A DNA stretch of 8,841 bases from an uncultured Sutterella sp. (GCA_900754475.1 CAAECY010000101.1:1-8841); one strand, 5' to 3'. Numbered from the stretch's first letter, positions 1-6,230 are shown. Translations and numbers: made by a program. The notes: generated by a model not told the origin, from the sequence alone.

Positions 1-1502
1 CCCGTGCGGGCGAACCGGCCGTGACGAAGGCTTCCGACGTCCGCTGGGACGAGGAATGGGACACCGTGATCGTCGGTTCGGGCGTTGCCGCCACCTGCGC
101 CGGGAACGAAGCGCTCGATCAGGGATTGAAGAAAGTCATCATGGTGGAGAAGATGCCCGTCTTCGGCGGCAACTCCGCCATTACGGGCTTCTGGATCAAC
201 ATCCCGCGCAGTCCCGAGCAGCTCGCTCACGGCGTCACGGACGATTCGCCCGAACTCTTCCTCCAAGACACCCTCAAGGCGGGCGAAGGCTTCAACGACC
301 CGAAGCTCGCGCACGAACTCTGCTTCCGCGCGCTCGAATCGCTCGAATATCTGAAGAAGCTCGGCTGCAAGTTCGCGCCCACGCCCTTCATCCAGGGCGG
401 CCACAGCAAGGTCCGTTCGCTCGCCCCCGAAGTCTCGGCGGGCGTCTCGGTCATGATTCCGCTCCATCGCCATTTCATGGAAAAGGGCGGTGTCATGCGC
501 AAGAACACGATCGTCGACGAAGTCGTGAAGGACGAGTCGGGGCGCGTGGTCGGCGTGGCCGTGCGTGAAAACTACGCGTTCGACCTCGGTTCGCGCGACA
601 ACGATCTGACGAACACGACGGGCGTTCGCAAGTACTACAAGGCGAAAAAGGGCGTGATTTTTGCGGCGGGCGGTTTTGTGAACGACTGGCGCATGTGCTC
701 CTTGATCGACCCCAAGATCACGAAGGAAACCGAAGGCACGAACCATCCGGGCGCGACCGCGGGCGCGCTCTTCACGTTGATGCGCGCGGGCGGCGTTCCC
801 GTGCACCTCTCCTACATCCAGTGGGGCCCTTGGTGCTCGCCCGACGACAAGGGGATCGGCATGGGTGCGGACGTCTGCGACTACTTGAAGCAGTACGGCG
901 CCGCGTTCGACCCGAAGACGGGCCGCCGGTGCTTCAACGAGCTCGGCAACCGCACCGAACTCACGAACGACATTTTCGCCCTCAAGAACGAGGACGGCAC
1001 GCAGCGCTTCGCGGTGCTCATCGCCGACAGCCAGTTCGTGCCGAAGGTCTCGATCGAACGCTACCTCACGAAGTCGCTCAACTCGGGGACGACGAAGAAA
1101 TTCGACACGCTCGAAGCGCTCGCCGACTTCTACAAGATCCCGCTGGAGCCCCTCAAGGCCGAAATCGCGAAGTACAACGGCTGGATCAAGGAAGGGAAAG
1201 AATTCGACCCCGAATTCCACCGTCCCCTCACCCCGAACGAAGGCGTTCTCATGGGGAAGGGCCCCTGGTACGGGCATCGCCTCACGTCGAAACTCCACTA
1301 CACGATGGGCGGCATCAAGATCAACGAAAAGACCCAGGTCATCGGGCAGGACTTCGAACCGATTCCGGGGCTCTACGCCGCGGGCGAAATCACGGGCGGC
1401 GTGCACGGCGTCACGCGCCTCGGCGGCAACTCCGTCTTGGACGGGATCGTTTTCGGGCGTATCGCGGGCCGCACGGTCGCCGAAGCCGAAGAAGCGAAGT
1501 AA
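1..1502 (+). CDS. FAD-binding fumarate-reductase-like flavoprotein subunit (5'-truncated)
   Basis: This is the flavin subunit of a flavocytochrome-c/fumarate-reductase-type enzyme, which reduces an unsaturated or oxidised organic acid with electrons from cytochrome c. Counting from the first in-frame GTG (base 21), it shows the Rossmann dinucleotide motif VIVGSG (17-21) with an acidic strand end VEK (42-44), the FGGNSAITGF stretch (48-57), the AAGGF motif (215-219), GRRCFNE (301-307), HYTMGGI (426-432), the FAD-binding LYAAGE (451-456) and RLGGNSVLDG (466-475). The His of HYTMGG and the Arg of RLGGN match positions that hold the substrate in this family. No ribosome binding site precedes the GTG and the frame stays open to base 3, reading RAGEPA. 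The true start, and probably an export signal, therefore lies outside the window. It has no heme motifs of its own; the cytochrome gene begins 16 bases downstream. The substrate (fumarate, urocanate, acrylate or other) cannot be told from the sequence. Confidence 0.9.
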   Translation, partial: RAGEPAVTKASDVRWDEEWDTVIVGSGVAATCAGNEALDQGLKKVIMVEKMPVFGGNSAITGFWINIPRSPEQLAHGVTDDSPELFLQDTLKAGEGFNDPKLAHELCFRALESLEYLKKLGCKFAPTPFIQGGHSKVRSLAPEVSAGVSVMIPLHRHFMEKGGVMRKNTIVDEVVKDESGRVVGVAVRENYAFDLGSRDNDLTNTTGVRKYYKAKKGVIFAAGGFVNDWRMCSLIDPKITKETEGTNHPGATAGALFTLMRAGGVPVHLSYIQWGPWCSPDDKGIGMGADVCDYLKQYGAAFDPKTGRRCFNELGNRTELTNDIFALKNEDGTQRFAVLIADSQFVPKVSIERYLTKSLNSGTTKKFDTLEALADFYKIPLEPLKAEIAKYNGWIKEGKEFDPEFHRPLTPNEGVLMGKGPWYGHRLTSKLHYTMGGIKINEKTQVIGQDFEPIPGLYAAGEITGGVHGVTRLGGNSVLDGIVFGRIAGRTVAEAEEAK

Positions 1503-1518
1503 TCGGGAGGAATTCATC

Positions 1519-1857
1519 ATGTTGAAGCACACCGCCTTTATCCTCGCCGCCGCCCTCGTTGCGGCGGGCGCCTCCGGCATCGCGACGGCGCAAACCCAAA
1601 AGCACAAGCTCGAGTGCGCGGCCTGCCACGTCGACGGCGCCGGGAAGCCCGTCCCGACCGCGCAGTGCCAAACCTGCCACAATCCGAAGTCCTTTGACCA
1701 GAACTATCACCTCGCGAACGGCAAGGCCAATCCGCACGTCTCGATCCATTACGCGCCCGAGACGGTCGACTGCGCGCTTTGCCACCGCGAGCACGGAGAG
1801 TCGCAAAACTACTGCGAAGCCTGTCACGCGGACGGGCTCGGGTTCAAGGTGCCGTGA
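1519..1857 (+). CDS. Small periplasmic tetraheme cytochrome c
   Basis: This 112-residue exported electron carrier has four CXXCH heme-attachment motifs: CAACH (33-37), CQTCH (50-54), CALCH (85-89) and CEACH (99-103). Extra histidines at 64, 73, 77 and 92 could serve as distal bis-His ligands. An N-terminal signal peptide is clear: Lys3, a hydrophobic Ala/Leu/Val run (about 6-19), and a likely cleavage site after the ATA at 22-24. Size and layout match the small tetraheme cytochromes and the cytochrome domain of Shewanella-type fumarate reductases. The start is supported by a GGGAGG Shine-Dalgarno at 1505-1510, eight bases before ATG. It lies 16 bases after the flavoprotein stop, so the two are surely co-transcribed. 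I infer that the two polypeptides together replace the single-chain flavocytochrome c, with this protein passing electrons to the FAD subunit in the periplasm. Confidence 0.93.
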   Translation: MLKHTAFILAAALVAAGASGIATAQTQKHKLECAACHVDGAGKPVPTAQCQTCHNPKSFDQNYHLANGKANPHVSIHYAPETVDCALCHREHGESQNYCEACHADGLGFKVP

Positions 1858-1899
1858 GGTTCTTCGACGGACCTGAACGGACCATGAAGGATCGATCGA

Positions 1900-1920
1900 A
1901 TCCCGGGCGGAGCTCGGGAT
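1900..1920 (+). other. Short hairpin after the cytochrome gene
   Basis: ATCCCG at 1900-1905 pairs with CGGGAT at 1915-1920 across a 9-base loop. No U-tract follows. It may stabilise the 3' end of the operon transcript ahead of the main terminator. Function is unproven. Confidence 0.4.
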
Positions 1921-1935
1921 CCGGTCGGCCTTTCG

Positions 1936-1962
1936 CCCCCGACGCTTCGGCGTACGGGGGTT
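1936..1962 (+). terminator. UUCG-capped intrinsic terminator of the reductase operon, U-tract cut by the IS
   Basis: CCCCCG plus ACGC (1936-1945) pairs with GCGT (1950-1953) and CGGGGG (1955-1960). The loop is a TTCG tetraloop (1946-1949) and A1954 is bulged. In the uninterrupted sequence the stem would run straight into TTTTTCTC. Here only two T residues remain before the IS end CAGGG. The stem is intact but the U-tract is now at 3511-3515, beyond the IS, so termination is predicted to be weakened. Confidence 0.8.
1953..1962. repeat. Left 10-bp target site duplication of the ISAs1 element
   Basis: TACGGGGGTT directly abuts the left inverted repeat and is repeated exactly at 3503-3512 after the right inverted repeat. 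A length of 8-10 bp is normal for ISAs1-family transposition. The perfect match points to a direct, fairly recent insertion. Confidence 0.95.
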
Positions 1963-1976
1963 CAGGGCCGACGCAT
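1963..1976. repeat. Left terminal inverted repeat of the ISAs1 element
   Basis: CAGGGCCGACGCAT is the exact reverse complement of 3489-3502. It lies 8 bases from the 3' end of the transposase gene. Confidence 0.95.
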
Positions 1977-1984
1977 GGCGGCGG

Positions 1985-3382
1985 TCACTTTTTGATGCTC
2001 CAGAGAGCAGACAGAGCCATGATCAAGGTTTCAAGATTTGAATACCGAGCCATGAGCATGGGCTTGCTCGGTTGCTCGCCCGTGCGCTCGATCTCGGCTT
2101 TCTGCAGTTGACTTATCAGGTTGAACGCCAGCTTGTTGAGCACCGTTCTCCCCTTGATGTAGTCGGCATTCGTGCACTGCGTTCTATCCTGGTTGAAGGT
2201 GACGTCCAAGCACCAGTGAAGGGAGTTCTCGATCCCCCAGTGACCTCGAATGCACCGCATCACTCGTTGAGCGATGTATTGCGAATCAAACGCGAGCGAA
2301 GTGATGAAGTACCGCGTCTCCAGGCTCTCATTTTCTCCTGTTGAGGACGCCCGCCGGGTTGTGGTTTTGACCAAACAGCCGTCTTCGAGGCCCGGCCATT
2401 GCTTGATGAGATCGTTGTTGAGCTTCACGATGCTCGCCGGCAACACCCAGACTTCTCGCTCCTCGTAGCGCCCGTGCCCCTTGTCGATGCGGGTCGCGGT
2501 CTTGGCCATCTCGACGCCTTGGGTCGTATTAAACCAGCCGGCAACCTCGGCGTGAAGATGGCGATGGTTGCCTTTGAGGGCCATGCAGTAATCAGCGCTT
2601 TTTTCGAGCACCTTCGCGCACAGTTTCTTTTGCGTGTTGAGCGCGTCGCATGTGATGACGGCCCCTTTGAGATCAAGCTCTTCGATGGCTTCGATGGATC
2701 GCGTGATCTCATTTTCCTTTTCTTCAATCCAAACCTGATTCAGGCACAGGCCGTTGTCCGTGTCGTAAACATTGAGAACATAACGTTTCGCTTTTCCGGC
2801 TCTTGAGACTGCGTTTATGGCTTGCCCGTCGAGGCAGACGATTTGCTGTGCGAGCTCCTCGACGAGCGGCTCGGTGAAGCGGCGCAGCAACTTGGAAGCG
2901 TCTTGTGCACCGAGCAATTTGATGATGCGGCGGACGGTGTCGTGGGAAATATCGGTCTTGGGGAAGCCCTTGATCAGACGTTCGAAGGTCGGACGATGCG
3001 CCGCCCAAAATTCAGCGATAGCGTAGTTAGAAGTAAAACCGCATACGGCCGCCAGAAGGACGACCAAAAGCACGACGTCCATCGGGTAGGTCACGCAGTC
3101 GGCACGGCGTACGTCAACGAGCGCCTCGGCGCCGTTCACGAGAGTGGATGCTTCCGCCTTCTTCTTGTTTCTCGAATAGAACTTGTTGGTTTCGACCATT
3201 TTCGAAACGTCGGTTTCGCCGGGTTCGAGCTTGCCGATTAAACGCGACGACAGAACCTTCATCCGTCGGCTATCGGGGTCGAAGATCGTCACGCGCTCGA
3301 GGACGTGATAACCGCCGTTTTTGAGCTTCTGCTTGACGATGTAGGTCTTGGGCTGAGGGTTGGGGTTGCGAGGACGTGGCAT
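1985..3382 (-). CDS. ISAs1-family DDE transposase with an unusual N-terminal module
   Basis: This 465-residue transposase catalyses movement of the surrounding element. The central RNase-H-like core has the expected triad: Asp185 in CLDGQA, Asp246 in TCDALNTQKK, and Glu385 in HWGIENSLHWCLDVTFNQD. The family stretches EKENEIT (221-227), LKGAVITCDA (238-247) and the ADYCMALKGNH block (263-273) are present. Typical ISAs1 transposases begin near the hydrophobic segment found here at 100-115. This protein has about 95 extra residues in front, containing an NGGYHV ... RR ... IGKLEPGE module (22-56) also seen in the transposase-like gene at 6308. The start is supported by GGAG (bases 3388-3391) five bases upstream and by a promoter 26-55 bases upstream. 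No frameshift or missing residue was seen, so it looks functional. Confidence 0.95.
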   Translation of the reverse strand: MPRPRNPNPQPKTYIVKQKLKNGGYHVLERVTIFDPDSRRMKVLSSRLIGKLEPGETDVSKMVETNKFYSRNKKKAEASTLVNGAEALVDVRRADCVTYPMDVVLLVVLLAAVCGFTSNYAIAEFWAAHRPTFERLIKGFPKTDISHDTVRRIIKLLGAQDASKLLRRFTEPLVEELAQQIVCLDGQAINAVSRAGKAKRYVLNVYDTDNGLCLNQVWIEEKENEITRSIEAIEELDLKGAVITCDALNTQKKLCAKVLEKSADYCMALKGNHRHLHAEVAGWFNTTQGVEMAKTATRIDKGHGRYEEREVWVLPASIVKLNNDLIKQWPGLEDGCLVKTTTRRASSTGENESLETRYFITSLAFDSQYIAQRVMRCIRGHWGIENSLHWCLDVTFNQDRTQCTNADYIKGRTVLNKLAFNLISQLQKAEIERTGEQPSKPMLMARYSNLETLIMALSALWSIKK

Positions 3383-3407
3383 GATGGCTCCAATATCTAT
3401 ACCGTCA

Positions 3408-3437
3408 ATTCTAGACTATACAGAACATAAAAGTCAA
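3408..3437 (-). promoter_or_regulatory. Predicted sigma-70 promoter of the ISAs1 transposase
   Basis: On the minus strand, TTGACT (3437-3432) is followed after an 18-bp spacer by TAGAAT (3413-3408), 26 bp upstream of the transposase ATG. The -35 abuts the U-tract of the terminator upstream, so the promoter sits just inside the protected zone. Confidence 0.65.
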
Positions 3438-3438
3438 G

Positions 3439-3473
3439 AAAAAAGCCACGATTTTTAGAAGAAAACGCGGCTT
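3439..3473 (-). terminator. Intrinsic terminator shielding the transposase promoter
   Basis: On the minus strand, AAGCCGCG (3473-3466) pairs with CGTGGCTT (3450-3443) with one G-U pair and a 15-base loop. The 3' arm runs into a TTTTTT tract (3444-3439). It would stop transcripts entering the IS from the right before they reach the transposase. This is a known strategy for keeping IS expression independent of the insertion site. Confidence 0.65.
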
Positions 3474-3488
3474 TCAAGGCTCAAGATG

Positions 3489-3502
3489 ATGCGTCGGCCC
3501 TG
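3489..3502. repeat. Right terminal inverted repeat of the ISAs1 element
   Basis: This 14-bp sequence is the exact reverse complement of 1963-1976 and lies 106 bases upstream of the transposase start codon. Confidence 0.95.
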
Positions 3503-3512
3503 TACGGGGGTT
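3503..3512. repeat. Right 10-bp target site duplication
   Basis: TACGGGGGTT is identical to 1953-1962. It is followed by TTTCTC, the displaced remainder of the reductase-operon terminator U-tract. Confidence 0.95.
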
Positions 3513-3543
3513 TTTCTCACGCGGGCCCGACGCCCGCGTTAGG

Positions 3544-3549
3544 TACAAT
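3544..3549 (+). promoter_or_regulatory. Candidate -10 element of the dipeptidase promoter
   Basis: TACAAT lies about 100 bases before the dipeptidase ATG. An 8-bp perfect inverted repeat ACGCGGGC/GCCCGCGT (3519-3526 and 3532-3539) fills the space where the -35 should be, and no good -35 hexamer is seen. The repeat could be an operator. A TTGACA at 3559-3564 has no matching -10. Tentative. Confidence 0.35.
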
Positions 3550-3572
3550 GTCGGAGTTTTGACAGCGACGCC

Positions 3573-3620
3573 CGGGTCGCTCCCTTCGACCGCCCTCCTT
3601 CGGGCGCGGTCCGCGACCCG
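3573..3620 (+). promoter_or_regulatory. Structured GC-rich leader of the dipeptidase mRNA
   Basis: CGGGTCGC (3573-3580) pairs perfectly with GCGACCCG (3613-3620). Nested inside, GACC-GCCC (3588-3595) pairs with GGGC (3602-3605) and GGTC (3608-3611), leaving a 2-base bulge. This stacked structure ends 15 bases before the Shine-Dalgarno GGAGG (3636-3640). It could affect mRNA stability or translation. No U-tract follows, so it is not a simple terminator. Confidence 0.45.
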
Positions 3621-3649
3621 CCGGCGCGTTTCCCTGGAGGCTTTCAACT

Positions 3650-5077
3650 ATGTGCACCACCATCGTCGTCGGTGAAAAGGCCACGGCCGACGGTTCCTTC
3701 CTCGTCGCCCGGAGCGCGGACAGCTCTTCGCTCAAAGCGCAGCACTTCGTCATCCATCCGGCCAAGACCGGTCAGTCGGGCGTCTACAGCTGCAAGGCGC
3801 ACGGCGGCGTGAACGACTTCACGTATCCGCTCCCCGAAAACGCCATGCGCTTCACGACGGTTCCGAACTGGAAGACGCAGCTCCACGGCGCCGTCGGCTA
3901 CAACGAAGCCGGGCTCGGTCTCACGGGTACGGAATCGATCTTCGCGAGCGACGAAGCGCTTGCCGTCGACCCCTACAACAAGGCCTCGGGCATCACCGAA
4001 GACGACATTCCCGACGTGATTCTGCCGCGCTGCCGCACGGCCCGCGAAGGGGTGGAACTCCTCGGCAAGATCATCGAAACGCAGGGTGCGGGCGAAGGCT
4101 TCGGCGTTGCGTTCGTCGACATGAACGACGTCTGGTACCTGGAAACGGGTTCGGGCCACCAGTGGATGGCCGAACGCACGCCCGCCGACAGCTACTTCGG
4201 TTCGGGCAACCAGGGGCGTCTCGGCATCTACGACCCCGCCAACCCCAACCAGCTCGCGAGCCCCACGCTCGTCGCGTTCGCGACCGAAAAGGGTCTCTAC
4301 CGCCCCGAAGACGGCGCCTTCAATTTCTCGAAGGCCTACACCCGCGACGACGGGCGCGACCGCGTCTACAACGACCCGCGCGTCTGGGCGATCCAGAAGC
4401 ACTTGAATCCCTCGCTCGAGCAGCCCGTCGACGCCGGCCGCAGCTTCCCCGTCTACCTCACGCCCGAAAAGAAGGTGACGCTCGACGACATGAAGCTTCT
4501 CATGCGCCACCACTTCGAAGGCACCGAGCACGACCCGTACGGCAACGGTCTGAACGGCGCCGAACCCTGGCGTCCCATCAGCGTCTTCCGCACCTACGAA
4601 GCGCACGTCATGCAGGTTCGTCCCTGGCTGCCGCTTCCGATCGCCGAAGTCGTGTACGTCGCGTTCGGCATGGCGGACCTCTCGTGCTTCGTCCCCTTCT
4701 ACCACGGTCTTGAAGCCGTTCCCGCCCAGTACGGCATGGGGACGGACCACGCCGACACGGTCTCCGCCTACTGGAAGTACCGCCGTCTGCAGACGCTCGT
4801 CATGACCGACTACCCGAAGCTCGCCCCGATCGTGAAGTCCGCGTTCGGCGCCTTCGAAGCCGAAACGGCCGAATCGCAAAAGGCGATGGAAGCCGAGTTC
4901 GTCGAACGCTTCGCCAAGGACGAAGCCTCGGCCATGAAGCTTCTCAACGACTTCAACCTCGACGTCCTCGCCAAGGCGGAAGCGCTTGCCGAAAAGCTCC
5001 TGAACGACGTCTTCACGATCCGCACGGCCGACATCGAGGCGACCGTCGTGTTCAAGAACCGTTCCGCCAAGGACTGA
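3650..5077 (+). CDS. C69-family (PepD-type) dipeptidase
   Basis: This 475-residue N-terminal-nucleophile hydrolase cleaves dipeptides in the cytosol. The protein starts MCTT. Removal of Met exposes Cys2, the catalytic nucleophile of family C69 (formerly U34). ADGS (13-16) and AR (20-21) follow, as in lactobacillar PepDA. Further family blocks are GYNEAGLGLTGTES (83-96), the VWYLETGSGHQWMAER stretch (161-176) and GNQGRLGIYD (186-195). No signal peptide or membrane span is present, and length is normal for the family. The start is fixed by the requirement for Cys at position 2 and by GGAGG at 3636-3640. It is transcribed alone, with an IS on one side and terminator hairpins on the other. I infer a role in using peptides as carbon and nitrogen source. 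Long open frames on its opposite strand are codon-bias shadows. Confidence 0.93.
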   Translation: MCTTIVVGEKATADGSFLVARSADSSSLKAQHFVIHPAKTGQSGVYSCKAHGGVNDFTYPLPENAMRFTTVPNWKTQLHGAVGYNEAGLGLTGTESIFASDEALAVDPYNKASGITEDDIPDVILPRCRTAREGVELLGKIIETQGAGEGFGVAFVDMNDVWYLETGSGHQWMAERTPADSYFGSGNQGRLGIYDPANPNQLASPTLVAFATEKGLYRPEDGAFNFSKAYTRDDGRDRVYNDPRVWAIQKHLNPSLEQPVDAGRSFPVYLTPEKKVTLDDMKLLMRHHFEGTEHDPYGNGLNGAEPWRPISVFRTYEAHVMQVRPWLPLPIAEVVYVAFGMADLSCFVPFYHGLEAVPAQYGMGTDHADTVSAYWKYRRLQTLVMTDYPKLAPIVKSAFGAFEAETAESQKAMEAEFVERFAKDEASAMKLLNDFNLDVLAKAEALAEKLLNDVFTIRTADIEATVVFKNRSAKD

Positions 5078-5083
5078 TCGTCC

Positions 5084-5107
5084 GTTCCGAGGATCTGCCT
5101 TCGGAAC
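5084..5107 (+). other. First 3' hairpin after the dipeptidase gene
   Basis: GTTCCGA (5084-5090) pairs with TCGGAAC (5101-5107) around a 10-base loop, starting seven bases after the stop codon. No U-tract follows. It is probably part of a compound 3' structure. Confidence 0.45.
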
Positions 5108-5113
5108 CCGGCC

Positions 5114-5150
5114 GGTCACTGCGGATCCGAGCCTGTCGGTCGCAGTGACC
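5114..5150 (+). other. Second 3' hairpin: 10-bp perfect inverted repeat
   Basis: GGTCACTGCG (5114-5123) is the exact complement of CGCAGTGACC (5141-5150) with a 17-base loop. It directly abuts the terminator stem that begins at 5151. It may be a 3'-end stabiliser or a protein-binding palindrome. Confidence 0.5.
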
Positions 5151-5187
5151 AAAGCCCTCGCATCGAAAGGTGCGGGGGCTTTGTTTT
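5151..5187 (+). terminator. Intrinsic terminator of the dipeptidase gene
   Basis: AAAGCCCTCGCA (5151-5162) pairs with TGCGGGGGCTTT (5171-5182) with one G-U pair. The 8-base loop is TCGAAAGG and the stem is followed by GTTTTC. It is a strong rho-independent terminator closing the single-gene unit. Confidence 0.88.
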
Positions 5188-5218
5188 CGGCGAAGCTCCC
5201 GATGGCCGCGACGATCGA

Positions 5219-5277
5219 GGGCGGCCTCGGAATGCAAGAGCGGAGCCGCCCTTCCGCACGCAGAAATCGGATACGAT
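5219..5277 (+). promoter_or_regulatory. Candidate promoter region of the Panacea operon
   Basis: A 7-bp inverted repeat GGGCGGC/GCCGCCC (5219-5225 and 5245-5251) lies upstream of a -10-like TACGAT (5272-5277). There is no convincing -35. The region between the previous terminator (5187) and the ATG at 5361 must contain the promoter, but this exact assignment is weak. Confidence 0.3.
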
Positions 5278-5360
5278 AGAGTTCCGAGTTGCCTGGAGCA
5301 ATGCAATTTTCCTCAACGGTTCCGGGCGTACTCTGTTTTCGTTTGTAGGAGGAGAAGAAG

Positions 5361-5828
5361 ATGACGGAAGAACAGTTCGCCCCCTTCGACGGCCTGCAAG
5401 TGATGGCCTACATTATCAAGATGTGCAAGGAGCTGGGAACACCCTACAACGTAACCAAGCTCCAGAAGCTCATGTACTGCTGCGACGGCGTGGCGCTGGC
5501 CACATACGGGAAGCCCCTCTCGAAGGAACGCCCCGAGGCCTGGCGGTACGGCCCCGTCTTCCCGAAGGTTCTTCGGTACATTCAGGCCAACGGCCTTGAT
5601 TCGGTGACCGGGGACCTTCTCGAGAAGGAAGCGCCTGAAGAAATCAAGAATCTCATCACAGGCACGATCGTCTATTTCGGTAAATTCTCGGCATCCCAAC
5701 TATCAGCGTGGTCGCACAAGATTGGCTCTCCGTGGGACCGCGCCTCAAACGGTGGCACCAAATTAAAGACACCCATCGACGATGATTCGATCAGATGTTA
5801 CTTCGAGTCTGAGGTTATGGCACCGTGA
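5361..5828 (+). CDS. Panacea (SocA-like, DUF4065) domain protein, candidate antitoxin
   Basis: This 155-residue protein is almost entirely a Panacea/SocA-like domain. Recognisable blocks are VTKLQKLMYCCDG (31-43), ERPEAWRYGPVFPKVLR (56-72) and the SAWSHKIGSPWDRA segment (115-128), all hallmarks of the phage GepA/SocA/DUF4065 group. Panacea proteins are known as versatile antitoxins (PanA) that neutralise unrelated neighbouring toxins (PanT). SocA itself is a proteolytic adaptor antitoxin in Caulobacter. The start is supported by AGGAGG (5347-5352) eight bases upstream. The stop codon overlaps the start of the small membrane protein gene by four bases (GTGA), implying translational coupling. 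GC content falls in the 3' third, as in the next gene and unlike the dipeptidase, which suggests horizontal acquisition. The antitoxin role is inferred from family and gene order. An alternative is a phage-derived accessory gene of unknown role. Confidence 0.85.
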   Translation: MTEEQFAPFDGLQVMAYIIKMCKELGTPYNVTKLQKLMYCCDGVALATYGKPLSKERPEAWRYGPVFPKVLRYIQANGLDSVTGDLLEKEAPEEIKNLITGTIVYFGKFSASQLSAWSHKIGSPWDRASNGGTKLKTPIDDDSIRCYFESEVMAP

Positions 5829-6148
5829 GTGAATTTCCAAAGTTCCAAACAAAAGAGCTTGATGCGGACATCCCCGCAGCAGAAACAGGCCCAGACCTTG
5901 ATCTGAAAGAGGCAGAGCGCGATGCGCGAATCAAAGACATTACGGTTCGATCGTGGATCAAAGTGGTAGCGTTGGTCGTGTTTGCTTCGATCGGCGCCGG
6001 CATTGTATTTACGTACGTCTGGCACCTAATCGTGCCTGAGAACTTGCGTTGGTTGAAAGCGCAAGAGCTTGAGGCTATCAAGGATCTCGCCCTTTCGATT
6101 GCTACTGGTGTCTCACTCAGCCTGGCCACGAAGTTCACAATCAAATAA
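5825..6148 (+). CDS. Small membrane protein coupled to the Panacea gene, candidate toxin
   Basis: I do not recognise a named family for this 107-residue protein. It has an acidic, charged N-terminal region (1-43), a strong hydrophobic segment at about 44-70 (WIKVVALVVFASIGAGIVFT onward), a charged linker (72-87) and a second, more amphipathic hydrophobic segment (88-103) ending in KFTIK. No signal-peptide cleavage site is evident, so it is probably an inner-membrane protein. The GTG start lies inside the Panacea gene's end (GTGA overlap) and has no strong Shine-Dalgarno of its own, so it likely depends on coupled translation. GC is about 50 %, well below the flanking genes. Some PanT toxins paired with Panacea antitoxins act on the membrane, and size, topology and coupling fit that. 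Toxicity is a hypothesis. It could instead be an accessory membrane partner. Confidence 0.75.
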   Translation: MSEFPKFQTKELDADIPAAETGPDLDLKEAERDARIKDITVRSWIKVVALVVFASIGAGIVFTYVWHLIVPENLRWLKAQELEAIKDLALSIATGVSLSLATKFTIK

Positions 6149-6152
6149 CCCC

Positions 6153-6181
6153 AAGGCCTCCCGCACGGAGGCCTTTGTTTT
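6153..6181 (+). terminator. Intrinsic terminator of the Panacea operon
   Basis: AAGGCCTCC (6153-6161) pairs perfectly with GGAGGCCTT (6167-6175) around a 5-base loop and is followed by TGTTTT. It starts four bases after the membrane-protein stop and closes the two-gene unit. Confidence 0.88.
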
Positions 6182-6230
6182 GACACGGCATCTCGGTTGA
6201 AAAGTTTCACGTCCTGGGGCCTGGCGTGAA

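Larger units (their letters stand above)
1963..3502 (-). mobile_element. Complete ISAs1-family insertion sequence, 1540 bp
   Basis: The element is bounded by perfect 14-bp inverted repeats CAGGGCCGACGCAT (1963-1976) and its complement (3489-3502), both starting with the CAGGG typical of ISAs1 ends. Identical 10-bp target duplications lie outside them. It carries one full-length transposase gene on the minus strand with its own promoter and a protective terminator near the right end. Its GC content is visibly lower than the flanking genes (about 50 % in sampled stretches versus about 65 %), consistent with acquisition. All parts needed for movement look intact, so it is probably active. It sits between the reductase operon and the dipeptidase gene and interrupts the operon's terminator. 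Confidence 0.95.

Noticed and set aside
21..23. GTG at 21 as the true start of the flavoprotein
   Set aside because: It has no Shine-Dalgarno and the frame is open to the window edge. Partner subunits in this family are exported, so a signal peptide upstream is expected.
2072..3241. Plus-strand open frames inside the IS (for example 2399-2806 and 2822-3241)
   Set aside because: They are antisense to a complete transposase with an intact catalytic triad and lack motifs or ribosome binding sites.
3644..5152. A 502-codon open frame on the minus strand opposite the dipeptidase gene
   Set aside because: It is rich in Arg, Val, Glu, Gly and Asp with no recognisable domain, and mirrors a well-identified gene in a GC-rich genome. 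It is a codon-bias shadow.
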